Of a DNA stretch of 64,000 nucleotides, positions 17,945 to 26,807 are shown in pieces (position 1 is the first letter of the stretch; each line of letters starts with the position of its first letter). Location of the stretch: the NCBI RefSeq assembly GCF_009455685.1, contig NZ_QPES01000002.1:310001-374000 (forward strand), read 5' to 3'. The notes under the pieces were generated by a model that worked only from the letters and a program-made list of their open reading frames with translations, was not told where the DNA came from and did not search any database. Source of the DNA: Paraburkholderia hayleyella (GTDB taxonomy: Bacteria; Pseudomonadota; Gammaproteobacteria; Burkholderiales; Burkholderiaceae). Position numbers and translations under genes: made by a program.

Positions 17945-18043
17945 GGTCATGAATTAAATGAGTCTGGCGATACCGCGATGATCTATTGTGCATAGCGAAC
18001 GTTAACGGCTCAAGCATTCGCATGCAGTTGTTTGAACGCCATG

Positions 18044-18087
18044 GAAAATGCCGGTTGCGAAATAACTTTCGCAACCGGCATTTTTTC
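18044..18087. terminator. bidirectional terminator between H-NS and catalase genes
   Basis: A perfect 16-bp stem (18045-18060 with 18069-18084) and 8-base loop is flanked by A-rich sequence on the left and TTTTTT on the right. It lies between two convergent genes and should terminate both. Confidence 0.88.
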
Positions 18088-18132
18088 ATGTCCAAACAGC
18101 TAGCCCGGCGTTTGAAGATTCAATGCCAGGGC

Positions 18133-19578
18133 TTATATGCCCGGCAAGCCCAACGCCTGGCGCACGCCATTGCCATAACTGGCATCCACCTGGTCGAACA
18201 GCGCGAGCTGTCGCTCGACGACATCTTGTGGCACCCCGCCCATGGCGGTGGCAATGTTTTGATAAAGACGTTCACGTTGTGCCGCATCGAACAGCGCATA
18301 CAGTGCACGGGGATAGGTGAAATAATCGCCGTCTTCGTGATGATCGTAGCGTGCGATAGCGCCTTCCACGGCCAGTGGTGGCTCTTTCACAGAGGGATCT
18401 TCCTGGAATTCGCCTTCCCGGTTCGGCTCATAGTTGATCGTACTGCCGAGGTTGCCATCGGTTCGCATCGCGCCATCGCGGTGGTAGCTATGCACGGGGC
18501 AGCGTGCCGCATTCACGGGAATCTGATGGTGATTGATGCCGAGGCGGTAGCGCTGGGTGTCGGCATAAGAAAAAAGCCGTCCCTGCAGCAGCCGGTCAGG
18601 CGAAAAGCCAATCCCCGGCACGATATTGGCGGGCGAGAATGCCGCTTGCTCGACATCGGCAAAATAGTTTTCAGGGTTCCGGTTGAGCTCCAGCACACCC
18701 ACGTCGATCAACGGAAACTCTTTGTGCGACCACACCTTGGTGATGTCGAAGGGGTTTTCCTTGCGAGCATGGGCATCGGCTTCGGTCATGACCTGAATGC
18801 AAAAGCGCCATTGCGGGAAGTCCTTTTTGGCGATGTGCTCGAACAGGTCGCGCTGCGCGCTTTCGCGGTCTTGGCCCACGATGGCGGCGGCTTCGGCATT
18901 GGTGTAGTTTTCGATGCCCTGTTTCGACTTGAAGTGAAACTTCACGTAAAAGCGCTCGTTTTGCGCGTTGATCAGCGAAAACGTATGCGAACCAAAGCCA
19001 TGCATTTGCCGGTGATTTTTAGGCAGGCCCCGGTCGCTCATGAGGATCGTGACCTGGTGCAGCGATTCCGGAGTGCGCGACCAGAAATCCCACATCGCCG
19101 TCGCATCGCGCAGGTTGGTTTGCGGGTGGCGCTTTTGCGTATGAATGAAATCGGGAAACTTCAGCGGATCGCGGATAAAAAAGACGGGTGTGTTATTGCC
19201 CACCAGGTCCCAGTTGCCTTCTTCGGTATAAAACTTGATCGAAAAGCCACGGACATCGCGTTCGGCGTCGGCTGCGCCACGCTCCCCCGCGACCGTCGAA
19301 AAACGCATGAACGTCGGGGTGACCTTGCCGGGTTCGAACACCTTGGCTTTGCTGTAGCGCGTGATGTCATGAGTGATGGTGAGCGTGCCGAAGGCGCCTG
19401 AGCCTTTGGCGTGCACGCGGCGCTCGGGGATGACTTCGCGGTCGAAATGCGCGAGTTTTTCGATGAGCCAGAAATCCTGCAATACGATCGGGCCGCGTGG
19501 GCCGACGGTTTCCGAATTCTGGCTGTCGCCGACTACGGCGCCGGCTGCCGTGGTTAGGGTACGGTTTGTCTTTGTCAT
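18133..19578 (-). CDS. katA: monofunctional heme catalase
   Basis: This 481-residue small-subunit catalase decomposes hydrogen peroxide to water and oxygen. The distal histidine is H56 in ERRVHAKGSGAFG. The asparagine follows in VGNNTPVFF, and the proximal heme tyrosine is in RLFSYADTQRYRLG. Length and the absence of a C-terminal flavodoxin-like domain place it with the roughly 480-residue clade. No signal peptide is seen, so it is cytoplasmic. It has its own upstream region with short ATGCATGC and ATGACAGCG repeats; no clear OxyR site was identified. Confidence 0.95.
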   Translation of the reverse strand: MTKTNRTLTTAAGAVVGDSQNSETVGPRGPIVLQDFWLIEKLAHFDREVIPERRVHAKGSGAFGTLTITHDITRYSKAKVFEPGKVTPTFMRFSTVAGERGAADAERDVRGFSIKFYTEEGNWDLVGNNTPVFFIRDPLKFPDFIHTQKRHPQTNLRDATAMWDFWSRTPESLHQVTILMSDRGLPKNHRQMHGFGSHTFSLINAQNERFYVKFHFKSKQGIENYTNAEAAAIVGQDRESAQRDLFEHIAKKDFPQWRFCIQVMTEADAHARKENPFDITKVWSHKEFPLIDVGVLELNRNPENYFADVEQAAFSPANIVPGIGFSPDRLLQGRLFSYADTQRYRLGINHHQIPVNAARCPVHSYHRDGAMRTDGNLGSTINYEPNREGEFQEDPSVKEPPLAVEGAIARYDHHEDGDYFTYPRALYALFDAAQRERLYQNIATAMGGVPQDVVERQLALFDQVDASYGNGVRQALGLPGI

Positions 19579-19732
19579 GGTTTTCCTCTTTTTTGAACCA
19601 GACCTGCAAGTGAGGCTGGGGATGCCGGATGCGCCGGGGTGGAGCGCGCCCGTAGTCTAGCAAGGCCTTCGCAAAGTTGCTGCGGCGGCATCAATCATGC
19701 ATGCAGATCGTTATTGAATGCATGCACGATAC

Positions 19733-19759
19733 ATGACAGCGATGACAGCGATGACAGCA
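19733..19759. repeat. 9-bp tandem repeat, three copies
   Basis: ATGACAGCG occurs three times in tandem (last base A in the third copy) in the gap between the transpeptidase and catalase genes. Two copies of ATGCATGCA lie just upstream at about 19697 and 19718. Confidence 0.8.
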
Positions 19760-19782
19760 AAAAGTAATGCGCGCTGGATCGT

Positions 19783-21564
19783 TTAGCGACCCTGAGCGTC
19801 GGGCGGCACGCCCAGCAGTTGCAACGTGCCGCCGGTCACTGCGCTAAACACCGGGCCTGCGACCGTGCCGCCATAAAATGCGCGTCCTGCTGGGTCATCA
19901 ATCATGACCGCGACGATGATTTGCGGATGGCTCATCGGCGCCATGCCGACGAAGAGCGCGCGATAGCGGTTCTTGGCATAGGTGGAGCCGATCTGTTTGC
20001 GTGCGGTGCCGGTTTTACCGCCGACGCGATAGCCTGCGACACTCGCCGCGCGTCCGGTTCCACCCGGCCCGACCGCGGCTTCGAGCATCGCCCGCAGCGC
20101 CGCGGCCGTCGCGGGGGAGGTCACGCTGCGGCCTGGGGCTGTGGCCGTGTCTGCTGTGGCGCTGGCGCTGTCCGCTGCGCTTGCCGCGCTTGCTGTGCTC
20201 GCTGCGGCCGCGTCGGCGTCGAGCAGCAGGTGCGCGGGATGCATCGTGCCATCACCGGCATAGGCGGTATAAGCCTGGGCGATTTGCAACAGTGAGGTCG
20301 AGAGGCCGTAGCCGTAGGACATCGTGGCCTGCTCGATGGGGCGCCAGCTTTGCCAGGCGCGCACCCGGCCGGAGGCGACGCCGGGGAAGGTGAGCTCCGG
20401 GGCGCGGCCCAGGCCGTAATCCTGGTATTTGTTCCAGATCGTTTTGGCCGGCAGGTTCAGGGCGATTTTGGCGAGCGCGATATTGCTCGATTTTTGCAGC
20501 GCTTCGGCCACGGTGATGCGGCCGTGATCGGAGGTGTCATGGATCACGTTCGGCCCGATCTTGTAGGTGCCCGGAGCGGTATCGATCATCGTTTGCGGCC
20601 GGATCTTACCGCTATCGAGCGCGAGCCCGATGACCACCGGCTTGATCGTCGAGCCTGGTTCGAACGTGTCGACCACCGCGCGATTGCGCAACTGCTTTCC
20701 CGTTAACCGGCCCCGGTCGTTCGGATCAAAGCTGGGATAGTTCGCCAGCGCGAGAATCTCGCCATTGCGCGCGTCGAGCACGACGACGCTGCCGGCTTCG
20801 GCGCCATGTTTGGCAATCGCGGCTTTGAGCTGCGAATACGCCAGTTGCTGCACCCGGCGGTCGATGCTCAGGTGGATCGTCGCGCCATTGAGCGCGGGCA
20901 CCTGCGGCCGGGTTTCGAGCACCACGCGGCCCAGGCGGTCGCGGATCACCTCGCGCTGGCCGGGCGTGCCGCTGAGCTGCTCGTTGGCGGCCAGTTCAAC
21001 GCCTTCCTGGCCCTTGTCTTCGATATCGGTGAAGCCGACCACGTGCGCGGCGGATTCGCCTTCTGGATAAAAGCGTTTGGAATCGGCAATGCGCGTGATG
21101 CCCGCGCGATCGAGCTTGTCGATGGCGGCGGCGGTATCGGCGTCCACCTGACGCTTGAGCAGCACGAACGAACGCTCTCCGCCCAGACGCCGCCGCAGTT
21201 CCGGCAGCGGCAGGCCGAGCAGTTTGGCGAGCGGCGCATAGGTGGCGGGATCGAGCAGTTTCGGCGTGGCCCAGATCTCGTAGGTCGCCAGGCTTACGGC
21301 CAGCAGCGCGCCGTGGCGATCGACGATGCGTCCGCGCGAGGCGTCCAGCTCAAGCGTGCGCTGGTAGCGTTTTTGCCCCTGAACGACGTAGAAATCCTGG
21401 TTGACCACCTGGACCCAGAACGCGCGTCCGATGAGCGCGGCGAAGGCGGCAAAAATCAGGAAGATCACCAGCTTCGAGCGCCACAACGGCAAGCGGGTAA
21501 CCAGCGTTGGATTGCGGGCGACAGGGGCGTAGGCATCCTGACGCGGTTTCTTTTTCTGGATCAT
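19783..21564 (-). CDS. FtsI-like penicillin-binding protein (class B transpeptidase)
   Basis: This 593-residue protein is anchored by one N-terminal membrane segment (about residues 30-52) and acts in the periplasm, cross-linking septal or elongation peptidoglycan. The transpeptidase motifs are complete: S305-T-I-K308, S359-S-N361 and K517-T-G-T. A dimerisation domain precedes them. Between about residues 451 and 480 there is an Ala/Ser/Thr/Asp-rich insertion not expected in FtsI. No cell-division cluster surrounds it, so it is probably a second FtsI paralogue. The ATG at 21564 is preferred to a GTG at 21594, although neither has a clear ribosome binding site. Confidence 0.88.
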   Translation of the reverse strand: MIQKKKPRQDAYAPVARNPTLVTRLPLWRSKLVIFLIFAAFAALIGRAFWVQVVNQDFYVVQGQKRYQRTLELDASRGRIVDRHGALLAVSLATYEIWATPKLLDPATYAPLAKLLGLPLPELRRRLGGERSFVLLKRQVDADTAAAIDKLDRAGITRIADSKRFYPEGESAAHVVGFTDIEDKGQEGVELAANEQLSGTPGQREVIRDRLGRVVLETRPQVPALNGATIHLSIDRRVQQLAYSQLKAAIAKHGAEAGSVVVLDARNGEILALANYPSFDPNDRGRLTGKQLRNRAVVDTFEPGSTIKPVVIGLALDSGKIRPQTMIDTAPGTYKIGPNVIHDTSDHGRITVAEALQKSSNIALAKIALNLPAKTIWNKYQDYGLGRAPELTFPGVASGRVRAWQSWRPIEQATMSYGYGLSTSLLQIAQAYTAYAGDGTMHPAHLLLDADAAAASTASAASAADSASATADTATAPGRSVTSPATAAALRAMLEAAVGPGGTGRAASVAGYRVGGKTGTARKQIGSTYAKNRYRALFVGMAPMSHPQIIVAVMIDDPAGRAFYGGTVAGPVFSAVTGGTLQLLGVPPDAQGR

Positions 21565-21660
21565 GTTGGAACCCGGCGCGCGCACGAGTGGCACAGAAAG
21601 ACGCGCGATCCGGATAGAGCCCCCGGCAGAAGGCAGCCGTGACGCGTGGCCGCCCGATGA

Positions 21661-22296
21661 TTAATGAGCGCCACCGGTACCGGTATCGGTATCGGCGGCG
21701 GAAAAAACCTTGAATTGCCAGCGCAGGCGGATGGCCAGCATGCGGATGCTGAAGCCGCTCGCCAGCACGATGAGCGATGCCGTATCGGGCGTCACGCCGC
21801 AGTGCTGCAGCAACAGATACAACGCGCCTGCCGCCAGGGCGATGCTGGCATAAAGATCTTGCCGCAGCACCAGTGGTATTTCGTTGCACAGCAGATCGCG
21901 CAACATGCCACCACACACACCGGTAATCGCTCCGGCCAGCACGATAACAGGCGCGCTGACCCCAAGCTCGAGGCCGACATTGCAGCCGATGATCGTGAAG
22001 GCAATCAGGCCCAGCGCATCGATGGCGAGAAACAGCTTTTGCAAATACCGCAGCCATGGTGCGATCGCGGCCGCCAGCAACGCGGCTCCAATTGTAATAA
22101 AGACGTAATTCGAATGCGAGATCCAGCTGAGCGGATAGTGCCCGAGCAACACGTCGCGCACCGTGCCGCCGCCCAGCGCGGTGACGGCGCCGACCAGGCA
22201 CAGGCCGAAGCGGTCCATGCCGCGGCGCATGCCAACGAGTGCGCCAGACATGGCTTCGGCGGTGATCGCAATGAGGTAGAGCGTGTGCAGCAGCAT
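21661..22296 (-). CDS. trimeric intracellular cation channel family protein (UPF0126)
   Basis: This 211-residue protein has about seven hydrophobic helices in two internally similar halves. Each half carries the glycine motif of the family: GGGTVRDVLLGHYP in the first and GGMLRDLLCNEIP in the second. It is related to E. coli YadS/YicG and prokaryotic TRIC channels, which conduct potassium. It is probably a cytoplasmic-membrane protein; its ion is not readable from sequence. The C-terminal ten residues are a Thr/Gly/Asp-rich tail. Confidence 0.88.
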   Translation of the reverse strand: MLLHTLYLIAITAEAMSGALVGMRRGMDRFGLCLVGAVTALGGGTVRDVLLGHYPLSWISHSNYVFITIGAALLAAAIAPWLRYLQKLFLAIDALGLIAFTIIGCNVGLELGVSAPVIVLAGAITGVCGGMLRDLLCNEIPLVLRQDLYASIALAAGALYLLLQHCGVTPDTASLIVLASGFSIRMLAIRLRWQFKVFSAADTDTGTGGAH

Positions 22297-22400
22297 GAAA
22301 GTGAAGCTCCGTGAAGCGGGCTGACGGGACGGGCGACGCAGGCTGCGAGCCGTGCTGGAAAGGCGCCATTATCGGAAGGCGCCCACGCTGGCGAAAATGT

Positions 22401-22437
22401 CTTAAGCGAAATTCGGCGATGCGAAATTTTACTTAAG
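22401..22437. promoter_or_regulatory. inverted repeat upstream of the phosphonate operon
   Basis: The arms CTTAAGCGAAATT and AATTTTACTTAAG (22401-22413 and 22425-22437) match at 11 of 13 positions across an 11-base spacer. The A+T-rich sequence stands out in a G+C-rich context. It could be an operator or the end of the minus-strand channel gene promoter. Confidence 0.35.
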
Positions 22438-22594
22438 CTGCTTGCAGGACGGGCGCTCGAAGGGGTGGGGAAGGGAGGAGAAAGAGGCAGGGATGGTCGC
22501 TATCCGATGAGGCGGCGGTGTTTTCGTGCCATGCAGGGCATACGGCAACCCCGGCCGATTTCCGCTATAGTCCCCCGGTTTAGGGCAAGTCCTC

Positions 22595-22635
22595 TGCGCC
22601 AACGGCGCAACCAGGATTGCCTGGCAGGCCACCTG
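22595..22635 (+). promoter_or_regulatory. triple-hairpin 5' leader element
   Basis: Three consecutive perfect hairpins occupy 41 bases: TGCGCC/GGCGCA with loop AAC (22595-22609), CCAGG/CCTGG with loop ATTG (22611-22624) and CAGG/CCTG with loop CCA (22625-22635). They sit 110 bases before the PEP mutase ATG and just after a -10-like TATAGT. I do not recognise a known riboswitch: there is no B12, TPP or guanidine consensus. The hairpins also overlap in sequence (CAGG/CCTGG), so alternative pairings are possible. Confidence 0.4.
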
Positions 22636-22744
22636 TGCTCTGGGTGCAAACCTGAACTCAAGCATTCAAGTCCATTTTTTTCACTGCCGTTTCGACGGGC
22701 AACGCAAGCTTGCCTGGGCGGCGCCGCTTTGCCGGAGTGACACG

Positions 22745-24514
22745 ATGAATCCACGCGAATCTGTTTTTTCTCCCCAGTCACGCAGCCAGCGCTTGCGCGA
22801 GATGCTGACCAGCCCTCAGCTCGAATTCATGATGGAAGCGCATAACGGCCTGTCGGCGCGGATTGTGCGGGAGGCCGGGTTTCGCGCGATCTGGGGCTCG
22901 GGCCTGGCGATTTCGGCGCAATACGGCGTGCGCGATAACAACGAAGCCAGTTGGACCCAGGTCGTGGATACGCTTGAATTCATGGCCGATGCCAGCGATC
23001 TGCCGATCCTGCTGGATGGCGATACCGGCTACGGCAACTTCAACAATGTGCGGCGTCTGGTGCGCAAGCTCGAGCAACGTGGCATTGCCGGGGTCTGTAT
23101 CGAGGACAAGCAGTTTCCCAAGACCAACAGTTTTATCAACGGCGAGCGCCAGCCGCTCGCGGAGATCGACGAATTCTGCGGCAAGATCAAGGCGGGCAAG
23201 GATTCGCAAAACGATGCGAATTTTTCGCTGGTGGCCCGGGTCGAGGCGCTGATCGCAGGCTGGGGCATGGATGAAGCCTTGCGCCGCGCCGAGGCTTACC
23301 GGCTGGCGGGCGCGGATGCGATCCTGATTCACAGCAAACTGTCGCGGCCCGACGAAATCCTCACGTTTGCCCGCGAATGGGCTGGCCGGGGCCCGCTCGT
23401 GATTGTGCCGACGAAGTACTACAGCACGCCGACCGAGGTGTTTCGCCAGGCGGGTATCAGCACGGTGATCTGGGCGAACCACCTGATCCGGGCCTCGGCT
23501 TCAGCGATGCAAGCCGTGGCCCGCGAGATTCACGACACCCAGACCCTGGTCGATGTCGAAGACCGGATCGCTCCCGTCAACGAAATCTTCCGTCTGCAAG
23601 ATGCCGAGGAGTATTCGGTGGCCGAGCGGCGTTACCTGTCGCAGGCGCAGACCTCGGGCGCGGCGGTGGTGCTGGCCGCCAGCCAGGGGGCCGGGCTGGA
23701 AGCCGTCACCGCCGAGCGGCCGAAGGTGATGCTGCCGGTCGCGGGCAAGCCGTTGCTGCGCTGGCTGGTCGATGCGTTCAAGCGCGAGGGGGTCAACGAC
23801 ATCACCGTGGTGGGCGGCTATCGCGCCGATGCGATTGAAACGGCGGGCATCCGGCTGGTCGTCAACGAGGACTACGCGAACACCGGGGAACTGGCATCGC
23901 TGGCCTGCGCGCTGGACGGCATGCAGGCCGATACAGTGATTTCTTATGGCGATCTGCTGTTTCGCAGCTACATCCTGCGCGATCTTGTCGAAAGCGAGGC
24001 GGCGTTTAGCGTTGTCGTCGATTCGACCGCGGAGGAGGCGAATGCGAGCGTGCGTGACTTTGCGTGGTGTTCCGCGCCCGATGATCGCGCGCTGTTTGGC
24101 AACCGGGTGCTGCTGCGCCATGTCGCCAGCGCGGCGCCGGGCCCAGCGGCTTTAGCGGCCACGGCCGCTGCCCGCTCCAGCGCCGCCACGATGGACCAGG
24201 CGCCGCACGGGCGCTGGATTGGCTTGCTGAATGTGCGCGGCGCGGGCCTTGAGCGCTTGCGTACGGTGCTGGCGGCGTTGCGCGAGCGCACGGATTTCGC
24301 CACGCTGGATATGCCGGTGCTGCTGAACGCGCTGATCGAAGCTGGCGAAGCCATCGAGGTGCAATACGTGCATGGTCACTGGCGTGGCGTGAACGATCTG
24401 GAAGATTTCCGCCGCGCGGGCGATTTCGCTCATGCGCAAACGCCGCTGGCGAGCGGTGTGGCGGGCGATGCCGAGGCGCCTGCCTCTTCTTGCGCGCCGG
24501 GAGCGGCGTCATGA
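22745..24514 (+). CDS. aepX: phosphoenolpyruvate mutase fused to a nucleotidyltransferase
   Basis: This 589-residue protein has two domains. Residues 1-290 form the PEP mutase of the isocitrate lyase superfamily, with D91 and D93 in DGDTGYGN and the diagnostic EDKQFPKTNS at 120-129. This domain makes phosphonopyruvate, the first carbon-phosphorus bond. Residues about 302-570 form a nucleotidyltransferase with ERPKVMLPVAGKPLLRW and NEDYANTGELASL, resembling the PntC-type cytidylyltransferases that activate AEP as CMP-AEP. The tail has a short Ala-rich linker. It overlaps the next gene as ATGA. The mutase assignment is firm; the CTP/AEP specificity is inference. Confidence 0.9.
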   Translation: MNPRESVFSPQSRSQRLREMLTSPQLEFMMEAHNGLSARIVREAGFRAIWGSGLAISAQYGVRDNNEASWTQVVDTLEFMADASDLPILLDGDTGYGNFNNVRRLVRKLEQRGIAGVCIEDKQFPKTNSFINGERQPLAEIDEFCGKIKAGKDSQNDANFSLVARVEALIAGWGMDEALRRAEAYRLAGADAILIHSKLSRPDEILTFAREWAGRGPLVIVPTKYYSTPTEVFRQAGISTVIWANHLIRASASAMQAVAREIHDTQTLVDVEDRIAPVNEIFRLQDAEEYSVAERRYLSQAQTSGAAVVLAASQGAGLEAVTAERPKVMLPVAGKPLLRWLVDAFKREGVNDITVVGGYRADAIETAGIRLVVNEDYANTGELASLACALDGMQADTVISYGDLLFRSYILRDLVESEAAFSVVVDSTAEEANASVRDFAWCSAPDDRALFGNRVLLRHVASAAPGPAALAATAAARSSAATMDQAPHGRWIGLLNVRGAGLERLRTVLAALRERTDFATLDMPVLLNALIEAGEAIEVQYVHGHWRGVNDLEDFRRAGDFAHAQTPLASGVAGDAEAPASSCAPGAAS

Positions 24515-25686
24515 TCGAGGCGGCCGAGTTCGTCGAAGCCGCGCGTTTGCGCGGCTTCGACTGGTACGCGGGCGTGCCGTGTTCCTATCTGACGCCCTTC
24601 ATCAATTACGTGCTGCAGGACCCCACGCTGCACTACGTCTCGGCCGCCAATGAAGGCGATGCGGTGGCGCTGATCGCGGGCGTCACGCTGGGCGCGACAG
24701 GACGCCGGGGCGTGACGATGATGCAGAACTCCGGCTTGGGCAACGCGGTGAGCCCGCTGACTTCGCTGACCTGGACGTTTCGCTTGCCGCAATTGCTGAT
24801 CGTCACGTGGCGTGGCCAGCCTGGCGTGGCTGACGAGCCGCAGCATGCGCTGATGGGGCCGATCACGCCCGCGCTGCTCGAGACGATGGAGATTCCCTGG
24901 GAAACGTTCCCGACCGAAGCCCGCGAGATTGACGCCGCGCTGGATCGCGCCGTGGCGCATATGGATGCCACGGGCCGCCCCTACGCCTTGTTGATGCAAA
25001 AGGGCAGCGTCGCACCTTATCCGTTGCGCCCGGGGACGGAGATCCGGCCCCGGCGCGTGCCGTGCACGGTGGCCCGGGCTTCTGTTGCGCGGGCTGCCGC
25101 TACGCTGCCCACGCGTCAAGCGGCCTTGGCGCGCGTGATGCGCCATACGCCGCCTGAAGCCACCGTGGTGCTGGCTTCGACCGGCTTTTGCGGCCGCGAA
25201 CTGTACGCCATCGAGGACCGGCCCAACCAGCTGTATATGGTGGGTTCGATGGGCTGCGTGACACCGCTGGCTCTCGGCCTTGCGCTGGCGCGTCCCGACT
25301 TGCACGTCGTCGCGCTCGATGGCGATGGCGCCGCGCTGATGCGTATGGGCGTGTTCGCCACGCTGGGCGCTTATGGCCCACCCAACCTCACGCATGTGCT
25401 GCTCGATAACGGCGCGCATGATTCGACCGGCGGCCAGGCGACGGTCTCGCCTCAGGTCTCGTTCGCTGGCGTGGCTGCTGCTTGCGGCTATGCCAGTGCC
25501 CAGGATAGCGACACGCTGGAGGGCCTCGATGCGCTGTTCGCCTCTGCGCCGCTGGATGGGCCGCGTTTCATCCGGCTAGCGATTGCCTGTGGCACGCCCG
25601 AGGGCTTGCCACGCCCCACGATCACCCCGCCGGAAGTGAAAGCGCGTCTGATGCGCCACATCGGCGCGCTTCAGGAGAAGCCATGA
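24511..25686 (+). CDS. aepY: phosphonopyruvate decarboxylase
   Basis: This is a 391-residue thiamine diphosphate enzyme that decarboxylates phosphonopyruvate to phosphonoacetaldehyde, pulling the unfavourable mutase reaction forward. The N-terminal domain opens with DWYAGVPCSYLTPF and contains the catalytic glutamate in AANEGDAVA. The C-terminal domain carries the TPP/Mg motif LDGDGAALMRMG through LLDNGAHDSTGG. The start at 24511 overlaps the aepX stop, and the stop overlaps aepZ, so the three are translationally coupled. Length and motifs match the Ppd family well. Confidence 0.92.
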   Translation: MIEAAEFVEAARLRGFDWYAGVPCSYLTPFINYVLQDPTLHYVSAANEGDAVALIAGVTLGATGRRGVTMMQNSGLGNAVSPLTSLTWTFRLPQLLIVTWRGQPGVADEPQHALMGPITPALLETMEIPWETFPTEAREIDAALDRAVAHMDATGRPYALLMQKGSVAPYPLRPGTEIRPRRVPCTVARASVARAAATLPTRQAALARVMRHTPPEATVVLASTGFCGRELYAIEDRPNQLYMVGSMGCVTPLALGLALARPDLHVVALDGDGAALMRMGVFATLGAYGPPNLTHVLLDNGAHDSTGGQATVSPQVSFAGVAAACGYASAQDSDTLEGLDALFASAPLDGPRFIRLAIACGTPEGLPRPTITPPEVKARLMRHIGALQEKP

Positions 25687-26762
25687 CCCCACTGTTACTC
25701 AACCCCGGCCCGGTCACGCTGAGCGAACGCGTGCGCCGCAGCCTGCTGCAACCTGATTTGTGCCACCGCGAAAGCGAATTTTTCGCTTTGCAGGACGAAG
25801 CCCGCGCCCGTTTGCTGGACGTTTATCAGCTAGACCCGGCTGAATGGAGCGTAGCGCTGCTGACCGGCTCGGGCACGGCCGCCGTGGAAAGCATGATCGC
25901 TTCGCTGGTGCCGGAAAACGGCAAACTCCTGGTGCTGGAAAACGGCGTGTACGGCGAGCGCATTTCGCAGATGGCGAGCCAGTACCGGATTGCACATGAG
26001 GTGCTGCGCGGCGACTGGATGGCGCCGCTGGACCTCGAGCAGATCGCCGCCGCACTCAAGGCCGATGAGGGCATCACCCATGTAGCCGCGATTCATCACG
26101 AGACCACGACGGGGCGGCTCAATGATCTGCCGGGCTTGAGCGCGCTGTGTCAGGCGCATGGGGTGCGCTTGCTGCTCGATGGCGTGAGCAGCTTTGGCGC
26201 CGAGGCCATCGGTTTTAGCCTGGACGGCCCGCTCGACGCGGTGGCGGCCACGGCTAACAAGTGCCTGCATGGCGTGCCGGGCGTGGCTTTCACGCTGGTG
26301 CGCCGCCGCGCGCTGGCCGAGGCGGCGAGCCGTGTTTTCTATCTGGATCTCGGGCGGCTGGTGCGTTTGCAGGAACAGCGCAATACGCCTTTCACGCCTG
26401 CCGTGCATGCCTGTTACGCGCTTGTCGAAGCTTTGCGCGAACTGGCCGATGAAGGGGGCTGGCAGGCGCGTCATGCGCGTTACGCCGCGCTAGCCGAACA
26501 GGTGCGCGTGGGCCTCGCGCAATACGGTATCGACAGCGTGTTGCCGGTGGCGGCCTCGTCGGTGGTCTTGCGGGCGTACCGCCTGCCGCCGGGCGTGACG
26601 TATGCGCAATTGCATGACGCGCTCAAGGCGAGTGGCTTTGTCATCTATGCGGGACAGGGCGGTTTGTCGGCGGAACTGTTCCGGGTGTCGACGATGGGTG
26701 CGTTACAGGCGGCGGATATGGCGCGACTGCTTGCGGCGTTTGCTTCGCTGCTGCTGCATTAG
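25683..26762 (+). CDS. aepZ: 2-aminoethylphosphonate transaminase
   Basis: This 359-residue PLP enzyme of the class V aminotransferase fold interconverts phosphonoacetaldehyde and 2-aminoethylphosphonate. D166 (LLLDGVSSFGAE) contacts the PLP ring nitrogen, and K193 in TANKCLHGVPG forms the Schiff base. The degradative homologue PhnW catalyses the reverse reaction, but the position after aepX and aepY points to biosynthesis. It overlaps aepY as ATGA. No gene for transferring AEP to a lipid or glycan follows. Confidence 0.92.
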   Translation: MTPLLLNPGPVTLSERVRRSLLQPDLCHRESEFFALQDEARARLLDVYQLDPAEWSVALLTGSGTAAVESMIASLVPENGKLLVLENGVYGERISQMASQYRIAHEVLRGDWMAPLDLEQIAAALKADEGITHVAAIHHETTTGRLNDLPGLSALCQAHGVRLLLDGVSSFGAEAIGFSLDGPLDAVAATANKCLHGVPGVAFTLVRRRALAEAASRVFYLDLGRLVRLQEQRNTPFTPAVHACYALVEALRELADEGGWQARHARYAALAEQVRVGLAQYGIDSVLPVAASSVVLRAYRLPPGVTYAQLHDALKASGFVIYAGQGGLSAELFRVSTMGALQAADMARLLAAFASLLLH

Positions 26763-26768
26763 GCTTTA

Positions 26769-26795
26769 AGCGCTGCGGCTGAGTGCCGCAGCGCT
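26769..26795. terminator. hairpin terminator after aepZ
   Basis: A perfect 11-bp stem (26769-26779 with 26785-26795, loop TGAGT) lies seven bases after the aepZ stop and before the convergent low-GC gene. The following sequence is only moderately T-rich (TTGACTTTATTT), so it may act bidirectionally or weakly. Confidence 0.6.
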
Positions 26796-26807
26796 GCTGA
26801 ATTGACT

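Larger units (their letters stand above)
22297..22744. other. regulatory region of the phosphonate operon
   Basis: This 448-base divergent gap separates the channel gene from the PEP mutase gene. It contains an imperfect 13-bp inverted repeat at 22401-22437, a -10-like TATAGT at 22566-22571 with no clear -35, and three back-to-back hairpins at 22595-22635. No ORF with a ribosome binding site is seen. Confidence 0.6.

Noticed and set aside
17222..17950. Leu/Cys-rich antisense frame over the H-NS repeats
   Set aside because: The repetitive CLLCRRLLC pattern is simply the 15-bp repeat read in reverse. There is no ribosome binding site.
22595..22635. tandem hairpins considered as a mini-ykkC (guanidine-II) riboswitch
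   Set aside because: Only the first loop could contain an ACGR-like sequence; the second and third loops do not match, and the downstream genes are not guanidine related.
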